Source: JBCCQH01 sp039024435
Lineage (GTDB): Bacteria > Bacteroidota > Bacteroidia > J057 > JADKCL01
Direction of reading: 5' to 3'
DNA: 58,140 nucleotides
Assembly: GCA_039024435.1 (NCBI GenBank)
Contig: JBCCQH010000037.1
Coordinates: 1-58,140, forward strand
The notes under the pieces are model-generated. The model was not told the DNA's origin, made no database searches, and was given only the letters and a program-made list of their open reading frames with translations. Shown piece after piece: positions 1-8,271 of this stretch. Position 1 is the stretch's first letter; each line of letters begins with the position of its first letter. The translations under genes were made by a program, and so were the position numbers.

Positions 1-156
1 GATGACCACCCAGATGAGGGAAAAGCCGAATCCCGCACCCGCCCGGGTAGACTGCACCAGGTGAGAAACTCCGACCGCGGCTCCCGCATAGAGCAGCCCC
101 GGTCCGAGGACCCCCAGCCAACCTTGCAATCCCGATTTGCGCCCCTGGTTTTCCAT
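1..156 (-). CDS. NRAMP-family divalent metal transporter, N-terminal fragment (runs off the window)
   Basis: The minus strand reads open from an ATG at 156 to the first base of the window, giving 52 codons of a longer gene. The peptide starts MENQGRKSG and continues with GPGLLYAGAAVGVSHLVQ, then STRAGAGFGF and a hydrophobic stretch. GPG followed by AGAA(V/I)GVSHLVQ(S/A)TRAGA is the characteristic first transmembrane region of Bacteroidota NRAMP-like Mn/Fe transporters, including the helix-breaking GPG-type motif. These are inner-membrane proton-coupled importers of divalent metals. Most of the protein, including the helix 6 metal-binding motif, lies outside the window. Recognition rests on this one segment, but it is distinctive. 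Confidence 0.75.
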   Translation of the reverse strand, partial: MENQGRKSGLQGWLGVLGPGLLYAGAAVGVSHLVQSTRAGAGFGFSLIWVVI

Positions 157-418
157 TGGCAGCAAAATAGAAAAAAGTTTAGGAAATGGCAGGGAGGGCG
201 GGGATGGAAGGAATTTCTGGTGCAGGCCGGAAGGGCAAAATGTGCTTCTGTGATTTTGCCAGGGAACTTTTCCCGCACCTCTTTGGCTGCTTTGCCGCTC
301 GGCAGGAATGCTGATCAAAGCGTTGATCGAACGTGCAGTATTTGCATCGCAAATACAGAGCACGAAATTCCGCGAGAATTTCAATCCAGTTCCCAAAGAT
401 TGCGGGACCTGGACGGCT
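157..418. other. Intergenic region with paired inverted repeats downstream of lipoprotein copy 1
   Basis: I see no gene here. From 341 onward the DNA is part of a long repeat that recurs at 3163. Two small inverted repeats sit just 3' of the minus-strand lipoprotein gene: 338-356 (GTATTTGC, ATC, GCAAATAC) and 364-382 (GAAATTC, 5-nt loop, GAATTTC). The second is preserved as an inverted repeat in the other copy (3186-3204) although its loop differs, which hints at selection on structure. Confidence 0.5.
364..382 (-). terminator. Candidate hairpin terminator of lipoprotein copy 1
   Basis: GAAATTC and GAATTTC form a 7-bp stem around a 5-nt loop about 40 nt past the stop codon of the minus-strand gene. 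The equivalent stem after copy 2 (3186-3204) is intact with loop changes only. There is no clear T-run, so the terminator role is inferred. Confidence 0.3.
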
Positions 419-1540
419 TCATCGTTCCAAACTGCTTATTTCCACTGCGCTTACGCCGCCGGCAACGTAAAAGATCCGGCCCCCCTGAACGATCACTTTC
501 AAACCCATTTTGGGAAACACTTTAGTTCGCGGTTGCAGTTGGTTATCGACGATTGCAAAACAATGGGGACCGCTCAAGAGAAACCGATCCTCGTCGATGC
601 GAATAAGTTGACTGAATATGGCTTTGGCTGGAGCGCGATCAAGGAGTTTCCCTTCTTTTAGTGAAATGCGCCAGAGTTGCAGGCTGACCGTTACGTAAGC
701 TGTGTCTCCTTCGATCAAGAGCACGTTTCCGGGATCTGCCTTGGTTTCAAGGGTCCAAAGGGTTTCCCTCGTCGCCAGCGACACCAATTTGAAGTCCCCG
801 GAGTTGTGGCCATAAAGTAGGTTGCCGGCACTTGTCAGCATCGCATTCCGGGTAAGACGCCGGCTGGGCCGGTACATGGCCCGGAACTTATTTTCCTGCT
901 TATTGTAACGGACAATTTGCCCATTTTCGAGTATCCAGTAGTAATTTTGTTGGTGAATGAAGGGCCCGTCCTCGGGAGCGGCTTCGAATTCTCTACGGGC
1001 GATTTCCCGGCCGGTATCCGCATCAAAGACGTACAAGAATCCGTCCGAGGTGCCAAAGAATACTTTTTCATTGTGTAGCGTCACCCCGCCTCGCAACCAG
1101 AATTCGGTCCCCATGTCTGCCACACTCTCATGCACGCGGGGGATCTCGATACTGAATTTCAAGTCCCCTGTACGGTTGTCCAGTCCCACCAGGTCGCTTT
1201 TGCCTAACCTTTTGTAGTTGGAGATTTCGGTCAGACATTCGATCAACAGGGTATTGGAAGCTACGGTTTTTAGGTAGTGGAAATCACTCGCGTGCGAATA
1301 CTCCCAACGCACCGTTCCCCTTTTCTGGTCGATGGACACCACTTTTCTGCCGCCATCCTGAAAACAGAAGACGGATCGTCCATCCGCAAGCAGACCCGAA
1401 GAAATATTGCATTCGGGTCGGTATCTCCAGGCTGGCGTTGTTCGTCCCATGTTTTGATCACAAAAGGAGACCAGCGGGGGCTCAGTGCAGGAAGCAACGC
1501 ACAGCCAAACTGAGAGCAGGAGGTAAAATCTATTTTTCAT
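419..1540 (-). CDS. PQQ-like beta-propeller lipoprotein, copy 1
   Basis: 373 aa from the ATG at 1540; a GTG two codons upstream is possible, but the ATG matches the coupled start of copy 2. The N-terminus MKNRFYLLLSVWLCVASC is a lipoprotein signal peptide with lipobox VASC, so the product is probably anchored in an outer or inner membrane leaflet. The body has PQQ/quinoprotein-type repeats such as VFFGTSDGFLYVFDADTG and YGHNSGDFKLVSLAT, which predict a beta-propeller used for protein binding rather than catalysis. It is about 95 percent identical to the copy at 3240. The substitutions are scattered and both copies are open, so neither is obviously decaying. Role unknown; the context suggests an immunity-type or partner lipoprotein for the 544-aa protein. 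Confidence 0.85.
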   Translation of the reverse strand: MKNRFYLLLSVWLCVASCTEPPLVSFCDQNMGRTTPAWRYRPECNISSGLLADGRSVFCFQDGGRKVVSIDQKRGTVRWEYSHASDFHYLKTVASNTLLIECLTEISNYKRLGKSDLVGLDNRTGDLKFSIEIPRVHESVADMGTEFWLRGGVTLHNEKVFFGTSDGFLYVFDADTGREIARREFEAAPEDGPFIHQQNYYWILENGQIVRYNKQENKFRAMYRPSRRLTRNAMLTSAGNLLYGHNSGDFKLVSLATRETLWTLETKADPGNVLLIEGDTAYVTVSLQLWRISLKEGKLLDRAPAKAIFSQLIRIDEDRFLLSGPHCFAIVDNQLQPRTKVFPKMGLKVIVQGGRIFYVAGGVSAVEISSLER

Positions 1541-1606
1541 CGCCACGGTACAATGTCAGACCACTCGGGCAAAACTTCAATCCCGATGAGGAAATTTTGG
1601 GTTCTT
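1537..1606 (-). pseudogene. 3' remnant of the 544-aa effector-like gene fused to lipoprotein copy 1
   Basis: Read on the minus strand in the frame of the 544-aa gene, these ~23 codons give RTQNFLIGIEVLPEWSD then IVPWR and a TGA stop. The real gene ends RTRNFLIGIEVLPDWSD then IVLWL. The fragment has no start and no upstream coding sequence. It is therefore an orphan C-terminal tip carried along when the lipoprotein gene was duplicated, and it keeps the ATGA stop/start overlap. Confidence 0.85.
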
Positions 1607-1973
1607 TAATGATCTCCGGAAGCAGTCTGGTCCATTTGCGGGATCGATTGCTTTTGGAGGAGAGAATTGTCTTTGCCCCAAGGACCAATGCTCCGGCAAA
1701 GATGAGCTAAGTTCCGTCCAACGTGGCCCATCGCGCGCAGCCCAACCCTTCTGTGGGTGAAGCGAGGGGTCCCGCAAGCCCTGTTTTGTTTCGTGCGGCT
1801 TGCGCCACCGGGGAGTCCAGATCACGCGCCACCACCTTGTCGCCAGAAAAATCCTACCAATTGCCGCAAAAAGACCGTTGTGATCCAAAAAAGATTCATC
1901 AAGTAGGCAAGCAAGGGTAACAACGAAGTGGGTGAGCGTTTGATTCTTAGGGATTCATTTATCGCGGAGCGAG
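1607..1973. other. Non-coding spacer between copy 1 repeat and the 319-aa lipoprotein gene
   Basis: About 370 bp with no convincing gene on either strand. One 8-bp perfect inverted repeat with a long loop is present (1773-1780, CGCAAGCC, with 1797-1804). The spacer shows no similarity by eye to the rest of the 544-aa gene, so the repeat boundary at 1606 is sharp. Confidence 0.4.
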
Positions 1974-2933
1974 CTAATCTTCATTCTCAAGCGGGAATGG
2001 ACGTTGACTATCGTAGGTGCGATCCAGGAATCGGTCGCCCCGGTAGCGATCGAGTAGATCCCGTTCCCACACGAAGTACTTTTGTTGAGGGATGGCAACG
2101 GAACGTTCCCGGTCGGGTGGTCCCATTGCGTAAATGTCCATCAGAATCGTTCTGAGGTCACCGATCCGGGTATCGCCCAGCGATTGAATCAAGTTGCGTT
2201 CGCGCGGGTAGGTCCAGGTCAACACGGAGGTATCCCGATACACAAAATGGGCGACGTAATATTCCTTTCCATTCTCAAATCGCATCTGGATCCGGGTTTC
2301 AAGATCCTGACCGAGGAGATGGATCGAGGTAACATCGCGTTCCGAAACGGATCGAAACTCTGACCGGGATGGTTGCTTACGGGTACGGATCAGCAGGTGA
2401 AGCGAATCCCCCGCGTGGGGGACAATGAAACAACGTTCCGAGGGGGAGATACCAAATTCTGTACCTTGTGCGGCCCCCTTTAGCGGATTGAGTGCCTCAC
2501 GCCAGGGGACAACAACCCGTAGGTCTCTGAGTGATAGATAGAGCACCGTCAACCCTTCGGAGCGGCCGGGGCACCAAGAATCGGCGAAGCGGATCTGGTG
2601 CTGGTTCCATCCCACGCGTGCGCATCCTTCTCCGGAGCGTTTTGATGGTTCTCCGTGCAGGAGATCCACGGCTTCGAACCGCTGGATTTTGGTGGTGAGC
2701 GGGCCATAAATGAGGTCTCCTCGGGAAGTTACATCGGCATTTTGGGCGGCTTCACGCAACTGTTGAAACAGGGCTTGCACCGAGAGTGTCTCTGCTTGTT
2801 TGTGGCCAGGATTAAACTGAGCAAACGCACCATTGCTCCCCGCAAGATGCAAAGATTCACGCTCGGTTGTGTCGTGAGCGCATCTGAGTACCAGCAATAG
2901 GATGATGAATTGAAGCTTTCTCATAGATGGCAT
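1974..2933 (-). CDS. Hypothetical secreted or lipid-anchored protein (319 aa)
   Basis: The product starts MPSMRKLQFIILLLVLRC, a short hydrophobic leader ending at a Cys, so export, possibly as a lipoprotein, is likely. An alternative ATG at 2924 gives a tighter signal peptide. The mature part is soluble and of mixed composition, with no motif I recognise. The gene sits between the two lipoprotein copies on the same strand, so it was either trapped by the duplication or is part of the cassette. It has no counterpart elsewhere in the window. Function unknown. Confidence 0.6.
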   Translation of the reverse strand: MPSMRKLQFIILLLVLRCAHDTTERESLHLAGSNGAFAQFNPGHKQAETLSVQALFQQLREAAQNADVTSRGDLIYGPLTTKIQRFEAVDLLHGEPSKRSGEGCARVGWNQHQIRFADSWCPGRSEGLTVLYLSLRDLRVVVPWREALNPLKGAAQGTEFGISPSERCFIVPHAGDSLHLLIRTRKQPSRSEFRSVSERDVTSIHLLGQDLETRIQMRFENGKEYYVAHFVYRDTSVLTWTYPRERNLIQSLGDTRIGDLRTILMDIYAMGPPDRERSVAIPQQKYFVWERDLLDRYRGDRFLDRTYDSQRPFPLENED

Positions 2934-3162
2934 TGAACGGGAAGGTAATCATATCCATTGGATTTATCGCACCTGTCCGGGTTGGGGTACTTGTGCTGAA
3001 CGAGTTTACCGTCGCGGACGCTCCCGTTTTTTTTGCGTCATTTCCTTTTTTGGGGCGCTTTCTCCCCAATGTTTTAGGTGGATAAATCCGAAGTCCATCA
3101 GCATTGCAACGACCATTCTGGGAGGCTGTGCTTTACTCATAAATTAATTGCAAACACACAGT

Positions 3163-4427
3163 TTTGCATCGCAAATATGGATCACGAAATTCCGTGGGAA
3201 TTTCAATCCAGTTCCAAAGATTGCGGGAACTGGACGGCTTCATCGTTCCAAACTGCTAATTTCCACTGCGCTCACCCCGCCAGCAACGTAAAAGATCCGG
3301 CTCCCCTGAACGATCACTTTCAAAGCCATTTTGGGAAACACTTTACTTCGCGGTTGCAGTTGGTTATCGACGATTGCAAAACAATGGGGACTGCTCAAGA
3401 GAAACCGATCTTCGTCGATCCGAATAAGTTGACTGAATATGGATTCGGCTGGAGCGCGATCAAGGATTTTCCCTTCTTTCAGTGAAATTCTCCAGAGTTG
3501 CAGGCTGACCGTTACGTAGGCTGTGTCTCCTTCGATCAAGAGCACGTTTACGGGAACTGCCTTGGTTTCAAGGGTCCAAAGGGTTTCCCCCGTCGCCAGG
3601 GACACCAATTTGAAGTCCCCGGAGTTGTGGCCATAAAGTAGGTTGCCCGCACTTGTCAGCATCGCATTCCGGGTAAGACGCCGGCTGGGCCGGTACATGG
3701 CCCGGAACTTATTTTCCTGCCCATTGTAACGGACAATTTGCCCATTTTCGAGTATCCAGTAGTAATTTTGTTGGTGAATGAAGGGCCCGTCCTCGGGAGC
3801 GGCTTCGAATTCTTTATGGGCGATTTCCCGGCCGGTATCCGCACCAAAGACGTACAAGAATCCGTCTGAGGTGCCAAAGAATACTTTTTCATCGTGTAGC
3901 GTCACCCCGCCTCGCAGCCAGAATTCGGTCCCCATGTCGGCCACACTCTCATGCACGCGGGGGATCTCGATACTGAATTTCAAGTCCCCCGTACGGTTGT
4001 CCAGGCCCACCAGATCGCTTTTGCCTAACCTTTTGTAGTTGGAGCTTTCGGTCAGGCATTCGATCAACAGGGTATTGGAAGCTACGGTTTTCAGGTAGTG
4101 GAAATCACTGGCGTGCGAATACTCCCAACGCACCGTTCCCCTTTTCTGGTCGATGGACACCACTTTTCTGCCGCGATCCTGAAAACAGAAGACGGATCGT
4201 CCATCCGCAAGCAGACCGGAAGAAATATTGCATTCGGGTCGGTATCTCCAGGCTGGCGTTGTTCGTCCCATTTTTTGATCACAAAAGGAGACCAGCGGGG
4301 GCTCAGTGCAGGAAGCAACGCACAGCCAAACTGAGAGCATGAGGTAAAATCTATTTTTCATAGCCACAGTACAATGTCAGACCAATCGGGCAAAACTTCA
4401 ATCCCGATGAGGAAATTTCGGGTTCTT
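3163..4427 (-). repeat. Long direct repeat, copy 2 (lipoprotein cassette)
   Basis: Partner of 341-1606. It contains the lipoprotein gene, its downstream hairpin, and the last ~23 codons of the 544-aa gene, here still joined to their full gene. The intact junction suggests this is the ancestral arrangement and the other copy is derived. Confidence 0.95.
3240..4361 (-). CDS. PQQ-like beta-propeller lipoprotein, copy 2
   Basis: 373 aa from the ATG at 4361. That start overlaps the TGA of the 544-aa gene (ATGA, 4358-4361), which argues for translational coupling and against the GTG at 4367. The signal peptide MKNRFYLMLSVWLCVASC has a VASC lipobox. PQQ-type repeats run through residues ~100-330, so an extracytoplasmic beta-propeller is predicted. 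It differs from copy 1 at roughly 20 positions, including N/K, D/G and AKA/AES changes, all on a conserved backbone. Tight coupling to the preceding gene suggests the two products act together. An immunity-like protective role is an inference, as is the alternative of an outer-membrane assembly partner. Confidence 0.87.
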   Translation of the reverse strand: MKNRFYLMLSVWLCVASCTEPPLVSFCDQKMGRTTPAWRYRPECNISSGLLADGRSVFCFQDRGRKVVSIDQKRGTVRWEYSHASDFHYLKTVASNTLLIECLTESSNYKRLGKSDLVGLDNRTGDLKFSIEIPRVHESVADMGTEFWLRGGVTLHDEKVFFGTSDGFLYVFGADTGREIAHKEFEAAPEDGPFIHQQNYYWILENGQIVRYNGQENKFRAMYRPSRRLTRNAMLTSAGNLLYGHNSGDFKLVSLATGETLWTLETKAVPVNVLLIEGDTAYVTVSLQLWRISLKEGKILDRAPAESIFSQLIRIDEDRFLLSSPHCFAIVDNQLQPRSKVFPKMALKVIVQGSRIFYVAGGVSAVEISSLER

Positions 4428-5992
4428 ACCGAGCCATATTCGGAAACAAGATACGACACTCCGGCTCGAAATTCTTCGGATTGAATGAATCCCGGACGCT
4501 GCAAATGATGCATGAAGACCATTGAGCGACCGATCATTCGGCGATGACTTGGATTCTCGAAATCCAGTTTTGTTCGGCCGGCCAGTTGATACGCTCCTTC
4601 CAGAGCTCGATTTTTAAGGTGTCTTTTCACCTGAATTGCTCCCGCTCCTCCAATAATAGGCATCAACAACGGGGCAAACCCCGCCGTTCGGGCTAAATCA
4701 AACAATTGATTGGTGATAAACTTGTCGTATTTGGTCATTCTGTATCGGTCAGACTCGACAATTTCATCTACTCTGCGCTGCTCATACTCAACATAGTTCA
4801 AGTCCCAGATGATCCCATCCCCTCGTACCGCATCCGACCGCCCATGGACGAGCATTTTCTTTATTTCCTCCATGTTTCGCTTTAGAAGTTCAGTATTTAT
4901 ATACTCCATCGTCTGCATTCCATCTTTTGAGAGGCCACTCAACGAGTACTCAGAAAACCAGTGCAACCCACCGACATTGAACATGCTCGTGACTTCGGCG
5001 GCCGCATGGAAGAACTTAATGTTAGGGAACTGTTGATCGGCGATTTTTGTGAACCAAATGTAGTAGCGATGCACACCATCAATCGGCTTGTAATGGCGTG
5101 CCTTGATTGGGTTTTCGGGATCAAAATTCAAGGTGTTTTCGAGCGCCCGCTCATGAAAAGTACTCTCCCGTTCACGTTCGTCGGTGGTGAAGTCTCGTCC
5201 CGGTCCATCCTCGGGGGTAATCGTTACCGTTTCCAATATCCCATCTGTGGGATCACCGTTTGGATTGCCAACCCCCTCCATCCCCAGCTCCTCCGCCACC
5301 TCCATCACCACCGGCACCAGCGCCTGCCGCACTCGGACCTGCTGCCGCAACTGCGCCATCGTCTGTTCCCCGCTTCCGCGCGCAAATTCCCGCGCGGCCC
5401 GATCCCCCAGCCGCCGAAAATCCGTCCTTCCCTCCAGCTTCTCCACCACCCGCTCCAGCAGCTTCACCGAACCCGCCTGCGGCGATTCCATGCCTCCCGG
5501 CCCCGCAATAGACCCCCTGCCTTCCCCCGCCAATTCCCGCAGCACCGCCGCCACCCCCAACTCCGCCGCCGCCTGCAGCGCCGGTCCCCGTTGCGGATCG
5601 GCAAAGGGCCGCAACGCCTCTCCGGCCACCCGCAAGCCTGCCTTCCCCAGGGCGGCCAGCTTATCCAGCCCGCCCGGCGCCACCCCCGGAGGAAGGCTTC
5701 CCTGCGAAAGGGCCGCCCCCGGCGCCTCCGCGCCGGTCGCCGCCCCCCCGGCCTTCCCCAATCCCAGTTTCGCCCCCGCCGCCTTGGCCGCGCCGATCAC
5801 CGCCGGGGCCGCGATCACCGCCGCCAACACCGCCAGTTGCAAGAGCGCCTCGCGGCGCACTTGCTCCTTCGTCTTGGGCTGGAAAAAGGCATTGCCCGTA
5901 TTCCAGCCGTAATCCATACTTTCTTGTACCCAGGGAAGCTGGCGGTGCATTGCACCGCCCACATCCCAGGGATTGTTTCCGTTGAAATTCAT
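4358..5992 (-). CDS. Hypothetical effector-like protein with compositionally split halves (544 aa)
   Basis: The start is the ATG at 5992 behind an AGGAGA ribosome-binding-like stretch; an in-frame TTG upstream would overlap the preceding gene. Residues ~40-75 (LQLAVLAAVIAAPAVIGAAK) are a long hydrophobic Ala-rich segment. Up to residue ~240 the protein is Ala/Gly/Arg-rich and encoded by very GC-rich DNA. From ~245 the base composition drops and the sequence becomes an ordinary globular, aromatic-rich domain ending in EVLPDWSDIVLWL. This variable-tip layout, followed by a coupled small-module gene that was duplicated together with the tip, resembles polymorphic toxin/immunity loci. I recognise no catalytic motif, so toxin activity is not shown. 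It follows the 667-aa gene by 14 nt. Confidence 0.6.
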   Translation of the reverse strand: MNFNGNNPWDVGGAMHRQLPWVQESMDYGWNTGNAFFQPKTKEQVRREALLQLAVLAAVIAAPAVIGAAKAAGAKLGLGKAGGAATGAEAPGAALSQGSLPPGVAPGGLDKLAALGKAGLRVAGEALRPFADPQRGPALQAAAELGVAAVLRELAGEGRGSIAGPGGMESPQAGSVKLLERVVEKLEGRTDFRRLGDRAAREFARGSGEQTMAQLRQQVRVRQALVPVVMEVAEELGMEGVGNPNGDPTDGILETVTITPEDGPGRDFTTDERERESTFHERALENTLNFDPENPIKARHYKPIDGVHRYYIWFTKIADQQFPNIKFFHAAAEVTSMFNVGGLHWFSEYSLSGLSKDGMQTMEYINTELLKRNMEEIKKMLVHGRSDAVRGDGIIWDLNYVEYEQRRVDEIVESDRYRMTKYDKFITNQLFDLARTAGFAPLLMPIIGGAGAIQVKRHLKNRALEGAYQLAGRTKLDFENPSHRRMIGRSMVFMHHLQRPGFIQSEEFRAGVSYLVSEYGSVRTRNFLIGIEVLPDWSDIVLWL

Positions 5993-6006
5993 CGCCTTGT
6001 TCTCCT

Positions 6007-8010
6007 TCAATTGGTGGTTCCGCCGTTGAGGTGCAGGTGAGCAATCGTGTCTTCCAGACCGTACTCACCAAAGGTTTTTCTCCAGGCATCGGCTTGCTGG
6101 ATCGGATCGCTGATCGCCGCAATGGCCGCCAGAGCCGCATCCTCCTTCGCTTTGGTTTGGGTCGTTTCTTGGACGTAGCGCGCATTGCGCAGCTCGGCGG
6201 CCAGGGCCGCTTCCTCTTGCAAGCGGGCATTGTAACAATCGAGCGCCTCACCCTGGCCCAGGAGCGCATCTACGATCACCGAATCCGTCCGCAAGATGTA
6301 GCGCTGGACCCCAGTAATCACCCCCGGTACCGAGATTGCCACTCCGCCGCTGCTGTAGGTTTGCTGCAGGCCCACCGCTTTGCGCCAGTACACAATCGGC
6401 GCCGGATCGGTCCCGTCCACACAATCGGTCCATTGTTCGCTGACCTTCTCGGCAAATGCCGTGCGCGTACCCGTATGGTCCAGCACATTGCAGAGGTGCA
6501 ACAAGATCGCCTTGCGGACCTCCGCCCGGTGGTCGGCATCCGGAATCACCGCCTCGATCAAATCGTCGAGTTGCGGGAGTTTGACCACCCTGCGCTGGGC
6601 GGCAAACCCCGTGGAAAAAACGATGCTCACGTCGTGCAAATGCGTGACGACGAGGTATTCCTGCAGCATCTGCCGAAAAACGAAATTGAGCACCCGACTG
6701 TGATTGATATTGTACAAATGGCGCACCGTGGTGCTGGCTTCGCCCGAGCGGATCATCGTCTGTTCCTGCTGGGAAACCGAAATGCTGGAACTGCTCCCAG
6801 AATTTCCGCCGAGGGAGCTGTTCTGGGTATTGCCCGTGGTGGTATTGACCTCCACGTCGCGGTAGCGTTGGGACTCATTGACCGCCGATTCCAGCGCATT
6901 GTGCAGGATGCCCATGCTTTCCTCGCGGATCTGATTTCTCTGGGTACTGCTGGCGTTGGTGACCTGGGTGCTGAAACCCGCTTGGGTGTTCACGATGCCC
7001 AGGAGATTGATGCCGCCCTGTGCGCCACCCCCGTAACCCGTCTGTTGAGCGAGGTTGTTCTGGGTGGCCGAAGTGTTGTTGGCGGTGGTGTAGGAATCGA
7101 GATTGGACTGGACCACGTCGGCGGCATGTTGGGAAAATCCGTCCAGGATATTTTCCGACTTGACCGCCGTGCTGGTGGCGTCGTCCGCGTAGTAAGTGGA
7201 GGCATACTCATTCGAATTGGTGGTGGACGACTTCACGTAGCTACTGGTTTGGTCGCGGTAGCTTTTCACCGTGAGAGTGGTGTGTTCGCCCGGTAGCAGG
7301 GAAAACGTCTTCACCGTTTTGCCCGCACCGTAATCCCCCAGAAAGGAGCAGGTTTTGTAGTGCTCGACGAGCGTGATCTGTGGATTGGAAATCGGTTTTT
7401 CCAGGAAGCGAATGGCCACTCTACCGCCGAATTCGGTGTAGACCTCGGGCATCAAACCATCGGCGACTTGTTGGGCGAGGAATTCGAGGGTATAACCGCA
7501 GATTTGGACCTTGTTGGCCTCCACCGTGGGCAAAGCGGTCAGGTGATTGATGCGGCCAGTGTGCATATTGGAATGGGAAGCGGTGGTTTCCTCCGATCCG
7601 AGTTGGGCCACGCGCAGCGTCGAGTCGCTGACCACGATGGTTTCCGGCTTGCCGTCGGCGGCCAGGTAGCTGGTTCCCGTTTCGGAGAGGAAGCGGATGC
7701 TGCCATTGCGCCGGCGCAACAATCCGGCATTTTGCAGCAAGATCGGGGTGGAGGAGCCCAGAGCATCGCGCCGCAAGGTGGCGATGATCTGTTCCAATGC
7801 CATGCCCTGCGCCGTCGCCCAGGGCGAATCCGCCGGTGGATTGCTGAATTGCGGATCCAGGTAGCCATCCGGAATGCGGATGGGAAAATAGCCATTGCTG
7901 GAGAAGCAAGACTTCTGCGGCAGGTTGTAATTGAGAATCGGAGCCGCGGAGCCATCGCCCAGCTTTACGAACGGCTGGGCCGAATTGCAAGAAGAATGGG
8001 TACTTGCCAT
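6007..8010 (-). CDS. Hypothetical 667-aa Ser/Thr/Asn-rich protein, first gene of the effector-like operon
   Basis: Starts at ATG 8010 with no signal peptide or membrane helix. The middle (roughly residues 250-420) is very rich in Ser, Thr, Asn and Gln, including an SSSxSVSQQEQT-type stretch. The C-terminal ~60 residues are Ala/Glu-rich and helical, and the last part (QADAWRKTFGEYGLEDTIAHL) looks folded. A recognisable conserved-looking core is GEHTTLTVKSYRDQT. I cannot assign a family with confidence. Its gene is directly followed by the 544-aa gene and the coupled lipoprotein, so the three probably form one transcript. It may be a carrier, chaperone or structural partner of the 544-aa product. 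Confidence 0.6.
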   Translation of the reverse strand: MASTHSSCNSAQPFVKLGDGSAAPILNYNLPQKSCFSSNGYFPIRIPDGYLDPQFSNPPADSPWATAQGMALEQIIATLRRDALGSSTPILLQNAGLLRRRNGSIRFLSETGTSYLAADGKPETIVVSDSTLRVAQLGSEETTASHSNMHTGRINHLTALPTVEANKVQICGYTLEFLAQQVADGLMPEVYTEFGGRVAIRFLEKPISNPQITLVEHYKTCSFLGDYGAGKTVKTFSLLPGEHTTLTVKSYRDQTSSYVKSSTTNSNEYASTYYADDATSTAVKSENILDGFSQHAADVVQSNLDSYTTANNTSATQNNLAQQTGYGGGAQGGINLLGIVNTQAGFSTQVTNASSTQRNQIREESMGILHNALESAVNESQRYRDVEVNTTTGNTQNSSLGGNSGSSSSISVSQQEQTMIRSGEASTTVRHLYNINHSRVLNFVFRQMLQEYLVVTHLHDVSIVFSTGFAAQRRVVKLPQLDDLIEAVIPDADHRAEVRKAILLHLCNVLDHTGTRTAFAEKVSEQWTDCVDGTDPAPIVYWRKAVGLQQTYSSGGVAISVPGVITGVQRYILRTDSVIVDALLGQGEALDCYNARLQEEAALAAELRNARYVQETTQTKAKEDAALAAIAAISDPIQQADAWRKTFGEYGLEDTIAHLHLNGGTTN

Positions 8011-8271
8011 AAGAAATGTTGAGGTTATTTGTTAAAATCCAATTTGTAATTCTCGTTAGGCGAGATTGTTTGTCAAATCGAAGTTATGGCGTTGTGCTAA
8101 AAGATGCAAGGGAAGGGGGGTAAAATTCTGCCTTTGGGGCCGGGCTCAGGACCAAGCGGTCCCCTGATCTATCCACCGGGATGGCAAAACTGCGCAATGC
8201 GGAGCAAGGATTGTTCCTCGGCCATTGTAAAAAATCTCTATTTTAAGGTTAGAGTAAAAAAACAAACTTCT
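8011..8271. promoter_or_regulatory. Divergent intergenic region between the effector-like operon and a secreted protease
   Basis: AT-rich compared with its flanks and must hold promoters in both directions. A CTCG, 5-nt, CGAG hairpin occurs near 8055. I could not pick out a convincing TAnnTTTG box for either gene. Confidence 0.4.

Larger units (their letters stand above)
341..1606 (-). repeat. Long direct repeat, copy 1 (lipoprotein cassette)
   Basis: This ~1.26-kb stretch matches 3163-4427 in the same orientation at roughly 95 percent or better by eye, offset about 2.82 kb. The match starts at a TTTGCATCGCAAAT palindrome downstream of the lipoprotein gene. It ends abruptly inside the coding end of the gene that precedes copy 2, at GGTTCTT on the plus strand. 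The boundaries show that copy 1 was generated from a template in which the lipoprotein gene directly followed the 544-aa gene. Confidence 0.95.

Noticed and set aside
419..1540. Lipoprotein copy 1 considered as a pseudogene
   Set aside because: The frame is fully open with an intact signal peptide and scattered mostly conservative differences. Only the upstream 23-codon tip is a remnant.
4961..6040. 359-aa open frame on the plus strand, Pro/Arg/His-rich
   Set aside because: Complement of the GC-rich Ala/Gly half of the 544-aa gene; the low-complexity product is a composition artefact.
6031..7296. 421-aa open frame on the plus strand
   Set aside because: Antisense to the 667-aa gene, with no domain and no independent start signals.
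8104..8271. N-terminal extension of the metalloprotease
   Set aside because: The upstream in-frame segment lacks leader character, while the ATG at 8272 is followed directly by a good signal peptide.
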